Source of the DNA: Rhodospirillum sp.
GTDB lineage: Bacteria; Pseudomonadota; Alphaproteobacteria; Dongiales; Dongiaceae
NCBI GenBank assembly: GCA_013822765.1
Contig: PNKY01000015.1
Location: 50,099 to 114,098 of the forward strand
Length of the DNA: 64,000 nt
Reading direction: 5' to 3'
The notes beneath the pieces were generated by a model that worked only from the letters and a program-made list of their open reading frames with translations, ran no database searches and was not told the origin of the DNA. Shown one piece after another: positions 8,296 to 16,592 of the stretch (the stretch's first letter is position 1; every line of letters starts with the position of its first letter). Both the position numbers and the translations under genes were made by a program.

Positions 8296-10005
8296 CTACT
8301 GGATCGACATGTATCGGCCGAGATGGAAGTCCAGGTTGTTATAGGCCCAACCCGCAACCTTCTTCGAGACCATGTGCTTGGTCTTGTAGTGCAGGATCGG
8401 GATGATCGGCAGATCGCCCAGGAAGATCTGCTCGGCCTTTTCGAGGCTGGCCATGCGGGCCTTCGGATCGGTGATGCCGAAGGAGTCCTTCACCAGCTTG
8501 TCGAACTCGGCGTTGTTGTAGCCGGCATCGTTGCGCACGCCGGCGTCCGAGAGGAACAGGTCGAGGAAGGTGATTGGGTCAGCATAGTCGCCGATCCAGG
8601 CGGCACGCGCGACGTCGAACGCCTTGTTGTCGCGGGTGTCGAGATAGACCTGCCACTCCTGGTTATTCAGGGTGGCATCGACACCGACCTGCTTCCACAT
8701 GTCCTGGACCGCGATCGCGATCTTCTTGTGGTTCTCGCTGGTGTTGTAGAGGATCTCCAGCTTCAGCGGCTTTTCCGGAGTGAAGCCGGCGCCGGCCAGC
8801 AGCTCCTTCGCCTTGGCGACGCGGTCCGCCATCGGCATGTCCTTGAAGGAGACGTACTGCGTGTTGTAGTCCGGGGTTCCCGGGGGCACCCACGAGTAGG
8901 CCGGCAGGAAGCTGCCCTGCGTGACCTTGTCGGCGATCGCCTCGCGGTCGATGGCCAGGGCCAGCGCCTCGCGCACTTCCTTCTTGGCGCCGTTCTCACG
9001 TGTCTCGTTGATCACGTAGTAGTAGGTGCCGAGATAGGGCTTCGCCTCGTACTCGTCCTTCAGGTTGGATTCGATGAAACCGATCTGGTCGGACGGCACT
9101 TCATAGGTGACCTGCAACTCGCCGTTGCGATAGCGCTTGAACTCCTCGGAGATGTCCTCGGTCGGATAGTAGACGATCTTCTCGAGCTTCACGTTCGCGG
9201 CGTCGTAGTAGTTCGGGTTCTTCACCAGCGTGATCGAAGCCTGCGGGGTCCACTCCTGCATCGTGAACGCGCCGTTGCCGACGATATTGCCCGGCTTGGT
9301 CCAGTCCTGGCCGAACTTGTCGATGGTCGCCTTGTGCACCGGCAGGAAGGTGTTGTGGCGGATGAGGCCGAGGAAATACGGCGCCGATTTCACGAGTTCG
9401 ATCTTCAGGGTCTTGTCGTCGACGGCGGTCACGCCGAGCTTGGTGAGGTCTTTCTCCTCGCCCTTGCGGATCTGCTCGGCATTGAGGATCGGGTCGGCGA
9501 TCGGCGCATAGTCGGCCGCAATCGCGGGATCGACCAGGCGCTGGAAGGAATAGGCGAAGTCGGCGGCGGTCACCGGATCGCCGTTCGACCACTTCGAATC
9601 GCGCAGATGGAAGGTGTAGGTCTTGCCGTCGTCGCTGACTTCCCACTTCTCGGCGACGCCGGGCGTGACCTGGCCGTCGGGCGTGTAGGTGGTGAGGCCT
9701 TCGAATATTTCGTACTGAATGTTCGCCTCGGTGACGCCGGTCGACTTCTGCGGATCCATCGTCTCCGGTTCGGCGCCGTTGCCGCGATGCAGGACCTGCT
9801 CGGCCGCCGGAGCGGCGGGCGTTGCAGCGGCCTGCTGCGTCTCCGTCGTTGCTGGAGCGGCGGCGGGCTGCTCGGTGGTAGCGGGCGCTGCCGGCTGCTC
9901 GGTCTGCGCCGCCTCTTGAGTCGGCGCAGGTTGGTTGTTCTGATAGATGAAATAGCCAGCCACGATCACGACGACCGCGGCTATGGCGATCCAAACCTTC
10001 TTCAT
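8296..10005 (-). CDS. oppA: Peptide ABC transporter substrate-binding protein OppA (SBP_bac_5)
   Basis: 569 residues. A single N-terminal hydrophobic segment (VWIAIAAVVVIVAGYFIY, about residues 4-21) is followed by a Pro/Ala/Thr/Gln-rich linker to about residue 68, then a full SBP_bac_5 domain (LHRGNGAEPETMDPQKSTG, NGDPVTAADFAYSFQRLVDP, YYVINETRENGAKKEVREAL). The order and spacing match MppA/OppA-type peptide binders. There is no lipobox cysteine and no clear cleavage site, so the protein may stay anchored by its N-terminal helix (inference). AGGGGAG lies seven bases before the ATG. First gene of the opp operon. Confidence 0.93.
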   Translation of the reverse strand: MKKVWIAIAAVVVIVAGYFIYQNNQPAPTQEAAQTEQPAAPATTEQPAAAPATTETQQAAATPAAPAAEQVLHRGNGAEPETMDPQKSTGVTEANIQYEIFEGLTTYTPDGQVTPGVAEKWEVSDDGKTYTFHLRDSKWSNGDPVTAADFAYSFQRLVDPAIAADYAPIADPILNAEQIRKGEEKDLTKLGVTAVDDKTLKIELVKSAPYFLGLIRHNTFLPVHKATIDKFGQDWTKPGNIVGNGAFTMQEWTPQASITLVKNPNYYDAANVKLEKIVYYPTEDISEEFKRYRNGELQVTYEVPSDQIGFIESNLKDEYEAKPYLGTYYYVINETRENGAKKEVREALALAIDREAIADKVTQGSFLPAYSWVPPGTPDYNTQYVSFKDMPMADRVAKAKELLAGAGFTPEKPLKLEILYNTSENHKKIAIAVQDMWKQVGVDATLNNQEWQVYLDTRDNKAFDVARAAWIGDYADPITFLDLFLSDAGVRNDAGYNNAEFDKLVKDSFGITDPKARMASLEKAEQIFLGDLPIIPILHYKTKHMVSKKVAGWAYNNLDFHLGRYMSIQ

Positions 10006-10316
10006 GGTGTACTCCCCTAACTTCGCAGTGAGCGTTCGCGCGCCGACGTTTGTTTGTGTTGCTTGGGCCTCCGGCCGGCGCGCGGACTTGGGCCGATATT
10101 CCCCGATTGGTTCGATTGTTTCAATGAGATTAAGTCAGAATAGTTCAACAATTCCGCGCCTTTCCGTGACTTAGAACCGTTCGCCTTTCGTATCCCAAGG
10201 CCGCTGAATTCCACCACAAAAGGCGCTCTGCCCAGTCGAATTGCCGGGCTTCGCCACCGCCAGGGCGGCGCTTCGCCGGGCTGGCGGCAAATCCGTCGGA
10301 ACCTGCGACGCTCGCC
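10006..10316. other. Intergenic region before oppA
   Basis: 311 bases between the oppA start and the stop of the upstream indolepyruvate oxidoreductase gene, both minus strand. It holds the oppA ribosome binding site, an AT-richer stretch around 10095-10150 where the oppA promoter presumably lies (I see no convincing -35/-10 pair), and a GC-rich hairpin close to the oxidoreductase stop, listed separately. I see no gene in it. Confidence 0.6.
10257..10287 (-). terminator. GC-rich hairpin after the indolepyruvate oxidoreductase gene
   Basis: CCGCCAG and CTGGCGG form perfect outer arms with an inner GGCG/CGCC stem, located 30 bases past the stop of the 1184-residue gene. No T-run follows on the minus strand, so it may be a Rho-assisted or weak terminator, or a 3-prime end stabiliser. 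Confidence 0.4.
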
Positions 10317-13300
10317 TTACTCGGCAGCCCGGCGGCTGGTCGAGGGCGAAGGGCTGCGGAACGAGGCCAGCAACTCCTCCTGGCGCTTGCGCACCGAGGC
10401 GACATTGCCTTCCTTGATGTGGCCATAGCCGCGGATCTTCTCGGGCAATGTGGCCAGCGCGACCGCCGTGGTGTGGTTCGCCGCCGACAGGCCGGCCAGG
10501 ATCTCAGCCACCAGCGCCTCGTATTCCGCGATCAGGCGCCGTTCGAGCTTGCGGTCCTCCGAACGCGCGAACGGATCGAAGGCGGTTCCGCGCAGCCATT
10601 TCAGGCGCGCCAGCACGCCGAACGCCGTCATCATCCACGGGCCGAACTCTTTCTTCTTGATGCGGCCTGTGACCGGGTCGGGATGCGAGACCGCCGGCGG
10701 CGCCAGGTGGAAATGCAGCTGATAGTCGCCCTCGAACTGCGCCGCGATGCGCTCGCGGAACAGCGGATCGACATGCAGCCGCGCGACCTCGTACTCGTCC
10801 TTGTAGGCCAGCAGCTTCGCGTAATACTTCGCGACCGCGATGGCGAGGGCCTGCGAACCCGGCATGGCGGCGCGCTCGGACGCGATCACCTTGTCCACCA
10901 GCGCCCGATAGCGGGCCGCATAGGCCGCGTTCTGATAGCGCGTGAGATGGCCCGTGCGGTGGGCGCTGATCTCGTCCAGTGATTCTGGAATAGTCCGCGT
11001 CTCGGCGGAGCTGGCGCGCGCCGCCGCCTTCTCGACGGCGGGAAGATCCATCGCGGCGCGGCGGCCCCACAGGAACGCGAGCTTGTTCTCCTTGGCCGCG
11101 GTGCGGTTGAGGTCGATCGCCTGCTCGATGGCGGCGGCGGTGACCGGGATCAGGCCGCGCTGATAGGCGAAGCCGAGCATGAACATGTTGGTCGCGATCG
11201 AATCGCCGATCAGCGTGGTGGCGAGTCCGGTGGCATCGACGAACTCCGCCCCGTTCGGCCCGACTGCCGCCTCGATCGCGCCTTTCAGGATCTGGCCGGG
11301 GAAGTGGGCATCCGGATTGCGGATGAAGTCGGCGGTGATGGTCTCGTGGCTGTTGACGATGGCGCGGCTGTGGCCGACGCGGCCCTTGGCCAGCGCATCG
11401 TAGGTCGCGGCCACCACGATGTCGCAACCGAGCAGCAGGTCGGCGTTGCCGGCCGCGACGCGCACGGCGTGGATCTCTTCCGGTCGGTTGGCGATGCGGA
11501 TGTGCGAGAAGACCGCGCCGCCCTTCTGGGCGAGGCCGGTCATGTCCATGATGGAGCAGCCCTTGCCCTCCAGGTGCGCCGCCATGCCCAGCAGCGCGCC
11601 GATGGTGACGACGCCGGTGCCGCCGATGCCGGTGACCAGGATGTTGAACGGGTCCTTGAGCGCCGGCAGCTGTGGCTCCGGCAGCACTTCGCCGACCGGC
11701 GCGGTCGGGTGCGGCTTGCGCAGCTTGCCGCCCTCGACGGTCACGAAGCTGGGGCAGAAGCCGTCGAGGCAGGAATAGTCCTTGTTGCAGCTCGACTGGT
11801 CGATGGCGCGCTTGCGGCCCATCGCGGTCTCGAGCGGCACCACCGACAGGCAGTTGCTGGTCTTCGAGCAATCGCCGCAGCCTTCGCAGACTTCCTCGTT
11901 GATGAAGACCCGCTTGGCAGGGTCGGGCATCTGGCCGCGCTTGCGCCGGCGGCGCTTCTCGGCCGCGCAGGTCTGGTCGTAGATGATGGCGGTGGTGCCG
12001 GGGATCTCGCGCATCTCGCGCTGGATCTCTTCCATCTGGTCGCGCGGGTGGACCAGCACGCCCTCGGGGAAATCGGCGGTCGGATATTTCTCCACGTCGT
12101 CGGTCACGACGGTGATCTTCGTGAGGCCCTCCGCCGCCAGTTGGTGCGCGATCATCGGCACGTTGAGCGGCCCGTCGAAGGGCTGGCCGCCGGTCATGGC
12201 GACGGCGTCGTTGAACAGGATCTTGTAGGTGATGTTGACACCCGATGCGACTGCGGCGCGGATCGCGATCAGGCCGGAGTGGTAGTAAGTGCCGTCACCG
12301 AGGTTCTGGAATACGTGCGGCGTCTTGGAGAACGGCGCCTGGCCGACCCAGGTCACGCCTTCGCCGCCCATCTGGGTCAGCGTCTCGGTGCCGCGGTCCA
12401 TCCAGGTCGCCATGGTGTGGCAGCCGATGCCGCCGAGCGCGCGCGAGCCCTCCGGAAGCCGGGTCGAGGTGTTGTGCGGGCAGCCGGAGCAGAAATAGGC
12501 GACGCGGCGGATCGCCGGCTTGTAGCCGGTCAGGGTCTTTTCCTTGGCCTCCAGAAACTTCAGCCGGTCCTCGATCGCCGGGCTGGTGTGGAAGCGGGCG
12601 ATGCGCTTGGCGATCACCCGCGCGATGCGCGCCGGGGTCAGCTCGTCGGCGGAGGGCAGGATCCACTCCTTGTTCTCGTCGAACTTGCCGACCACCTTCG
12701 GGCGCACGCTCTCCTTCCAGTTATAGAGCTGCTCCTTGAGCTGGTTCTCCATCAGCGCGCGCTTTTCCTCGACCACCAGGATCTCTTCGAGGCCCTCGGC
12801 GAAGTGGCGCACCCCCTCGCGCTCCAGCGGCCAGGTCATGCCGACCTTGTAGAGCGACAGTCCGATGCGCTTGGCGTAGTCATCGTCGATGCCGAGATCG
12901 TCGAGCGCCTGGCGCACGTCCATGTAGGTTTTGCCGCAGGTGACGATGCCGAAGCGCCGGTTGGGCCCGTCGATCATCACCTTGTTGAGCTTGTTGGCCC
13001 TGGCGAAGGCGAGCGCGGCATAGAGCTTGTACTTGTGGAGCAGGTATTCCTGCTCCAGGGCCTGGGTGGTGATGAAGGGGGTGGAGGCCTTGCGGATGTT
13101 GAGCCCGCCTTCGGGCAGGTCGAAATCGTCCGGGATCCTGATGTCGATGCGCGCCGGGTCGATGTAGACCGACGAGGTGGAATCGCAGTTGTCCGCCACC
13201 ACCTTCATGGCGATCCAGCAGCCGGAATAGCGCGAGGCCGCCCAGCCGACCAGGCCATAATCCAGGAACTCCTGGATGTTGGCGGGATTGAGGACCGGGA

Positions 13301-13871
13301 TGCCGTAGTCCATGAAGGCATACTCGGTCTGGTGCGCGGTGGTGGAGGACTTGCAGGTGTGGTCGTCGCCCGCCAGCACCAGCACGCCGCCGTGCTTGGC
13401 GGTGCCGGCGAGGTTGGCGTGGCGGAACACGTCGCCGCAGCGGTCGACGCCTGGGCCCTTGCCGTACCACATGCCGAACACGCCGTCGTATTTGCTATCG
13501 CCGAACAGGTCGAGCTGCTGGGTGCCCCAGAGCGCGGTGGCGGCCAGGTCCTCGTTCACGCCCGGCTGGAACTTGATGTGGTTCTGGTCGAGATGCTTCC
13601 TGGCCGCGACCATCGCCTGGTCGAGCCCGCCGAGCGGCGAGCCGCGGTAGCCGGTGACGTAGCCGGCGGTGTTGAGCCCGGCCAACGCGTCGCGCTGGCG
13701 CTGCATGATGGTCAGGCGCGTCAGCGCCTGCATGCCATTGAGGTAAACCCGGCCCTCGTTTGCGGTGTATTTGTCGTCCAGCGTGACGGACGCCAAGCGC
13801 GCGGTTTGCGCCACTGTTGCTTCTCCCAAAGCGGCCGTCTTGTCGGCGATGCCAGCCTTGCCGCGGCCCAT
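10317..13871 (-). CDS. Indolepyruvate ferredoxin oxidoreductase, fused alpha/beta subunits
   Basis: 1184 residues, a natural fusion of IorA and IorB. Known enzymes oxidatively decarboxylate indolepyruvate and other aryl-pyruvates to acyl-CoA with ferredoxin reduction. The N-terminal half carries the pyrimidine domain and the thiamine-diphosphate site (NLGDGTYYHSG through LFNDAVAMTGGQP, about residues 520-560). A ferredoxin-like cluster motif VCEGCGDCSKTSNC lies near residue 660. The C-terminal half begins with the gamma-domain nucleotide-like loop (VTGIGGTGVVTIG, about 742). Such fused, about 1150-residue forms occur in aerobic proteobacteria for aromatic amino acid breakdown. No partner genes adjoin it. 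Confidence 0.93.
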   Translation of the reverse strand: MGRGKAGIADKTAALGEATVAQTARLASVTLDDKYTANEGRVYLNGMQALTRLTIMQRQRDALAGLNTAGYVTGYRGSPLGGLDQAMVAARKHLDQNHIKFQPGVNEDLAATALWGTQQLDLFGDSKYDGVFGMWYGKGPGVDRCGDVFRHANLAGTAKHGGVLVLAGDDHTCKSSTTAHQTEYAFMDYGIPVLNPANIQEFLDYGLVGWAASRYSGCWIAMKVVADNCDSTSSVYIDPARIDIRIPDDFDLPEGGLNIRKASTPFITTQALEQEYLLHKYKLYAALAFARANKLNKVMIDGPNRRFGIVTCGKTYMDVRQALDDLGIDDDYAKRIGLSLYKVGMTWPLEREGVRHFAEGLEEILVVEEKRALMENQLKEQLYNWKESVRPKVVGKFDENKEWILPSADELTPARIARVIAKRIARFHTSPAIEDRLKFLEAKEKTLTGYKPAIRRVAYFCSGCPHNTSTRLPEGSRALGGIGCHTMATWMDRGTETLTQMGGEGVTWVGQAPFSKTPHVFQNLGDGTYYHSGLIAIRAAVASGVNITYKILFNDAVAMTGGQPFDGPLNVPMIAHQLAAEGLTKITVVTDDVEKYPTADFPEGVLVHPRDQMEEIQREMREIPGTTAIIYDQTCAAEKRRRRKRGQMPDPAKRVFINEEVCEGCGDCSKTSNCLSVVPLETAMGRKRAIDQSSCNKDYSCLDGFCPSFVTVEGGKLRKPHPTAPVGEVLPEPQLPALKDPFNILVTGIGGTGVVTIGALLGMAAHLEGKGCSIMDMTGLAQKGGAVFSHIRIANRPEEIHAVRVAAGNADLLLGCDIVVAATYDALAKGRVGHSRAIVNSHETITADFIRNPDAHFPGQILKGAIEAAVGPNGAEFVDATGLATTLIGDSIATNMFMLGFAYQRGLIPVTAAAIEQAIDLNRTAAKENKLAFLWGRRAAMDLPAVEKAAARASSAETRTIPESLDEISAHRTGHLTRYQNAAYAARYRALVDKVIASERAAMPGSQALAIAVAKYYAKLLAYKDEYEVARLHVDPLFRERIAAQFEGDYQLHFHLAPPAVSHPDPVTGRIKKKEFGPWMMTAFGVLARLKWLRGTAFDPFARSEDRKLERRLIAEYEALVAEILAGLSAANHTTAVALATLPEKIRGYGHIKEGNVASVRKRQEELLASFRSPSPSTSRRAAE

Positions 13872-14031
13872 TCAGGCAGAAAATGGTCCGATTTCAGCGG
13901 CTTGTCCAGGGTCGGGGCAAAGGAGTTCGATTTGGTCGCCGGGTGTCCCAATGGTGGTGTTTGATTTCTTCCAAGCGACGCACGGCGCAATGAGCATTCG
14001 CAGCGCTGGGTAGCGCCCGTTCGTAGATATC

Positions 14032-14135
14032 TCGTCATGGTCGCGCTTGGCGCGACCATCCACGAGTTCGTCTGCAACGATTCGATTTCGCCCACAGAAA
14101 CTCGTGGATGGTCGGACCAAGTCCGACCATGACGA
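14032..14135. repeat. Paired REP-like palindromes, GGTCG family
   Basis: Two 35-base copies face each other: TCGTCATGGTCGCGCTTGG... at 14032-14066 and its inverse at 14101-14135, differing at only five or so positions. Each copy is itself a hairpin (GGTCG...CGACC). This is the same style as the CGTCATGGCCGGGCTTGTCCCGGCCAT repeats scattered through Rhizobiales genomes. It sits between two minus-strand genes, where it could end or insulate transcription. Confidence 0.75.
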
Positions 14136-14155
14136 ACTAGCAGAGGTCCGGCGCC

Positions 14156-15229
14156 CTAGCCAGCTGCAAACCGCACCGCATGCACCGGCGGCAAGTGGTG
14201 CGTGACGGCGTGCCAGTGCTCGCCCTGATCCTCCGTCACGTAGAGGTTGCCGGTGGTGGAGCCGAACGCCAGCGTGTCGCCGGTCGCATCGATGTCGAGG
14301 GCGTGGCGCAGGACGAGGTCGTAGCCGAACCCGGCCGGCAGGCCGTTCGACAGCGCCTCGAACGACTGCCCGCCGTCGCGGGTGCGGGACGCGACGAAAT
14401 GGCCGTCCTGGGGCACGCGCAGCTCGTCCTTGATCGCCGGCACGAACCAGGCCTTCGCGGGCTCCTTGGGATGGACCGCGACGCCGAAGCCGAAGCGCGG
14501 GCCGGCAAACTGCCAGCTCTCGAGATCGTTGGTGCTGAAGAAGATGCCGTTGTGGTGCTGGCACCAGAAGTGATCGGGCTTGTCCCGGCACTGCACGATG
14601 CGGTGCGGGTCCTGGATCGCGGGGTCCTCACGCCGGTCGGGCGGCATGTATTCGGCGAACAGGCCCTTGGAGCGACAGGTCCAGCTGGCGCCGGCATCCT
14701 CGCTGCGCCAGACGCCGCCGCACGAGATCGCGATCACCAGGCGGCTGGAGTTGCGCGGATCGATGCAGAGCGTGTGCAGCGCGGTGTCGTCGGTGCCGCC
14801 GCCGAACCACTTGGCGCGGTCGGGCAGGTTCCACAAGCCCTCCACCAACTGCCAGTCGCCTTCGCCGTTCCGGTCGTTGCGGAACAAGGCGGCGGGCAAC
14901 GAGCCGGCCCAGATCAGGCCGGGCTGGTCGGCGCCACCGGCTTCCAGCGCCCAGATCTGGTTGAGGCTGGGCGCTTCCGTGTCCTCCGACTTGGGCAGCG
15001 TCGGCATGGTCAGCTCGTCCCAGGTCGCGCCCTGGTTGGTCGAGCGGTGCAGCTTGGCGCCGAAATGACCGAGGTTGAGCGCGGCGTACCAGTGGCCGGT
15101 GCGCGGATCGGCGAGGAATGCCGTCACCGGCTGGCCGAGGAAAGCGACATAGGTCTGCTGCCACTTGCCGCCACTGCGCTGGAAGCGGAACAGGCCCTTG
15201 CGGGTCGATACGAACAGGTCCTGAGTCAT
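14156..15229 (-). CDS. BNR/sialidase-like beta-propeller protein
   Basis: 357 residues beginning with DLFVSTRKGLFRFQRSGGKW. It has several Asp-box-like repeats (STNQGATW, SEDAGASW, STNDLESW, TRDGGQSF, TEDQGEHW), the hallmark of BNR/VPS10-type six- or seven-bladed propellers such as exo-sialidases and YCF48-like proteins. No signal peptide is visible, so it is probably cytoplasmic, which argues against a secreted sialidase. It lies six bases downstream of a MoaD/ThiS-like gene and is surely co-transcribed with it. The biochemical function is unknown. Confidence 0.85.
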   Translation of the reverse strand: MTQDLFVSTRKGLFRFQRSGGKWQQTYVAFLGQPVTAFLADPRTGHWYAALNLGHFGAKLHRSTNQGATWDELTMPTLPKSEDTEAPSLNQIWALEAGGADQPGLIWAGSLPAALFRNDRNGEGDWQLVEGLWNLPDRAKWFGGGTDDTALHTLCIDPRNSSRLVIAISCGGVWRSEDAGASWTCRSKGLFAEYMPPDRREDPAIQDPHRIVQCRDKPDHFWCQHHNGIFFSTNDLESWQFAGPRFGFGVAVHPKEPAKAWFVPAIKDELRVPQDGHFVASRTRDGGQSFEALSNGLPAGFGYDLVLRHALDIDATGDTLAFGSTTGNLYVTEDQGEHWHAVTHHLPPVHAVRFAAG

Positions 15230-15235
15230 TCCCTC

Positions 15236-15505
15236 TCAGCCTCCTGACAGTGCTTGCATGACATAGATCTCGGAGTCCGGCGCAACGCTGCGGCCAAGGT
15301 CCTGCTTGTCGAGCAGCAATTCGCCGTCGATGAACACCGCCACGTGTTTCCGCAGCCGCCCTTGGTCGTCGAGGATGTAGGAGCGCACCCGCGGCGCGGT
15401 CTCGAAATAGGCATCGAGCGCGGCGCCGAGCGTCGCGGCTTCGACCCGAGTCGGACCGGTCGGCGCCACGCGTCGCAGGTGCGCTGTCAGATGGATCGTC
15501 GGCAT
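15236..15505 (-). CDS. MoaD/ThiS-family ubiquitin-like protein
   Basis: 89 residues with the beta-grasp pattern of MoaD/ThiS: MPTIHLTAHLRRV, then VEAATLGAALDAYF, LRKHVAVFIDGELLL and a C-terminal IYVMQALSGG ending in the Gly-Gly that is adenylated and thiocarboxylated in sulfur carriers. The track start at 15559 adds 18 unlike residues; ATG at 15505 matches the family start. No MoaE, MoeB/ThiF-like activator or thiazole gene is near. It is paired with the propeller gene, so a role outside molybdopterin synthesis is possible. Confidence 0.83.
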   Translation of the reverse strand: MPTIHLTAHLRRVAPTGPTRVEAATLGAALDAYFETAPRVRSYILDDQGRLRKHVAVFIDGELLLDKQDLGRSVAPDSEIYVMQALSGG

Positions 15506-15623
15506 CCAGGCCAAGCCCTTGCTGCGGCTGGGAAAGCTATCTCGGCTGGGTGTCCACATTCAATCGTCAGGAGCGGTGCGCGGCGGGCCAAAGCGTGGTT
15601 TAATTTGAACGGTAACAACGGGG

Positions 15624-16589
15624 ATGACCATGAACCTGCCGACCAACCTGCCTTTGACCAGGGCGCCGCGTGCGCGCTCTTTCCTCGGCTGGCCGTCGGT
15701 CACCGATCTCGACTCCTTGTCGGCGGACGTCGCGCTGCTCGGCATTCCCTACAACGCGCCCTATTCCATGGAAGAGGTGGCGAACAACCAGGCGCAGGCG
15801 CCGGATGCGGTGCGCGCCCGCTCCGACCAGATCCAGTGGGGCGACGGCAACTACGATTTCGACCATGGCGGGCCGCTGCTGGATGGCAAGGAAGTTCGGC
15901 TGGTGGATTGCGGCAACGTGCCGGGCAACCAATATGACGCCGCCGGCAACGTGAAGCGCGCCGAGATGGCGGTGCGCGCGATCCTGAAGGCCGGCGCGCT
16001 GCCCGTCATCTTGGGCGGCGATCACGGCGCCAGCGTGCCGGCGCTGCGCGCCTACGAAGGGCACGAACCGATCACCCTCATCCACATCGACGCGCATCTC
16101 GACTGGCGCGACCACGTCAACGGCGTGCGTGACGGCTATTCCAGCCCGATCCGCCGCGCCTCCGAGCTGCCCTGGGTCGAGGGCGCCTGGCAGATCGGCC
16201 TGCGCGGAGTTGGCAGCGCGCGCGAGGTCGAGGTGGCGGCGGCGCGCAAGTGGGGCTCTCACCTCATCACCGCCTGGGACCTGCACGAGATGGGGATCGC
16301 GGCGCTGCTGGAGAAGCTGCCGACCGGCAAGAACGTCTATCTCACGATCGATGCCGACGGGCTCGATCCCACCATCATGCCGGGCGTGATCGCGCCGGTG
16401 CCGGGCGGCGTCACCTTCGTGCAGGCGCGCGCCATCATCCGCCATGCGGTGATGCGGAACCGGGTGGTTGGCATGGACATCGTTGAGATCGCGCCGGAGC
16501 GCGATGTCGGCGGCCTGACCTGCATCACCGCCGGGCGGCTGATCACCAACATGCTCGGCTGCGCGGTCAGGGCGGGCTATTTCGGGTGA
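15624..16589 (+). CDS. speB: Agmatinase/arginase-family ureohydrolase
   Basis: 321 residues. The binuclear manganese site is intact: GGDHGAS (about residue 131), DAHLDWRD (about 155) and DADGLDP (about 242). The layout (FLGWPSVTDL, ALLGIPYNAPYSMEEVANNQ at the N-terminus) fits the agmatinase branch, which splits agmatine to putrescine and urea. Guanidinobutyrase or another guanidino-substrate hydrolase is possible, since the substrate loop cannot be assigned by eye. It lies three bases before the pentapeptide-repeat gene and faces away from the MoaD/propeller pair. Confidence 0.88.
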   Translation: MTMNLPTNLPLTRAPRARSFLGWPSVTDLDSLSADVALLGIPYNAPYSMEEVANNQAQAPDAVRARSDQIQWGDGNYDFDHGGPLLDGKEVRLVDCGNVPGNQYDAAGNVKRAEMAVRAILKAGALPVILGGDHGASVPALRAYEGHEPITLIHIDAHLDWRDHVNGVRDGYSSPIRRASELPWVEGAWQIGLRGVGSAREVEVAAARKWGSHLITAWDLHEMGIAALLEKLPTGKNVYLTIDADGLDPTIMPGVIAPVPGGVTFVQARAIIRHAVMRNRVVGMDIVEIAPERDVGGLTCITAGRLITNMLGCAVRAGYFG

Positions 16590-16592
16590 ACC

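Noticed and set aside
11304-13964. 886-codon plus-strand ORF
   Set aside because: Antisense to the indolepyruvate oxidoreductase, low-complexity R/A/G/H-rich translation with no family motifs; a GC-rich third-position shadow.
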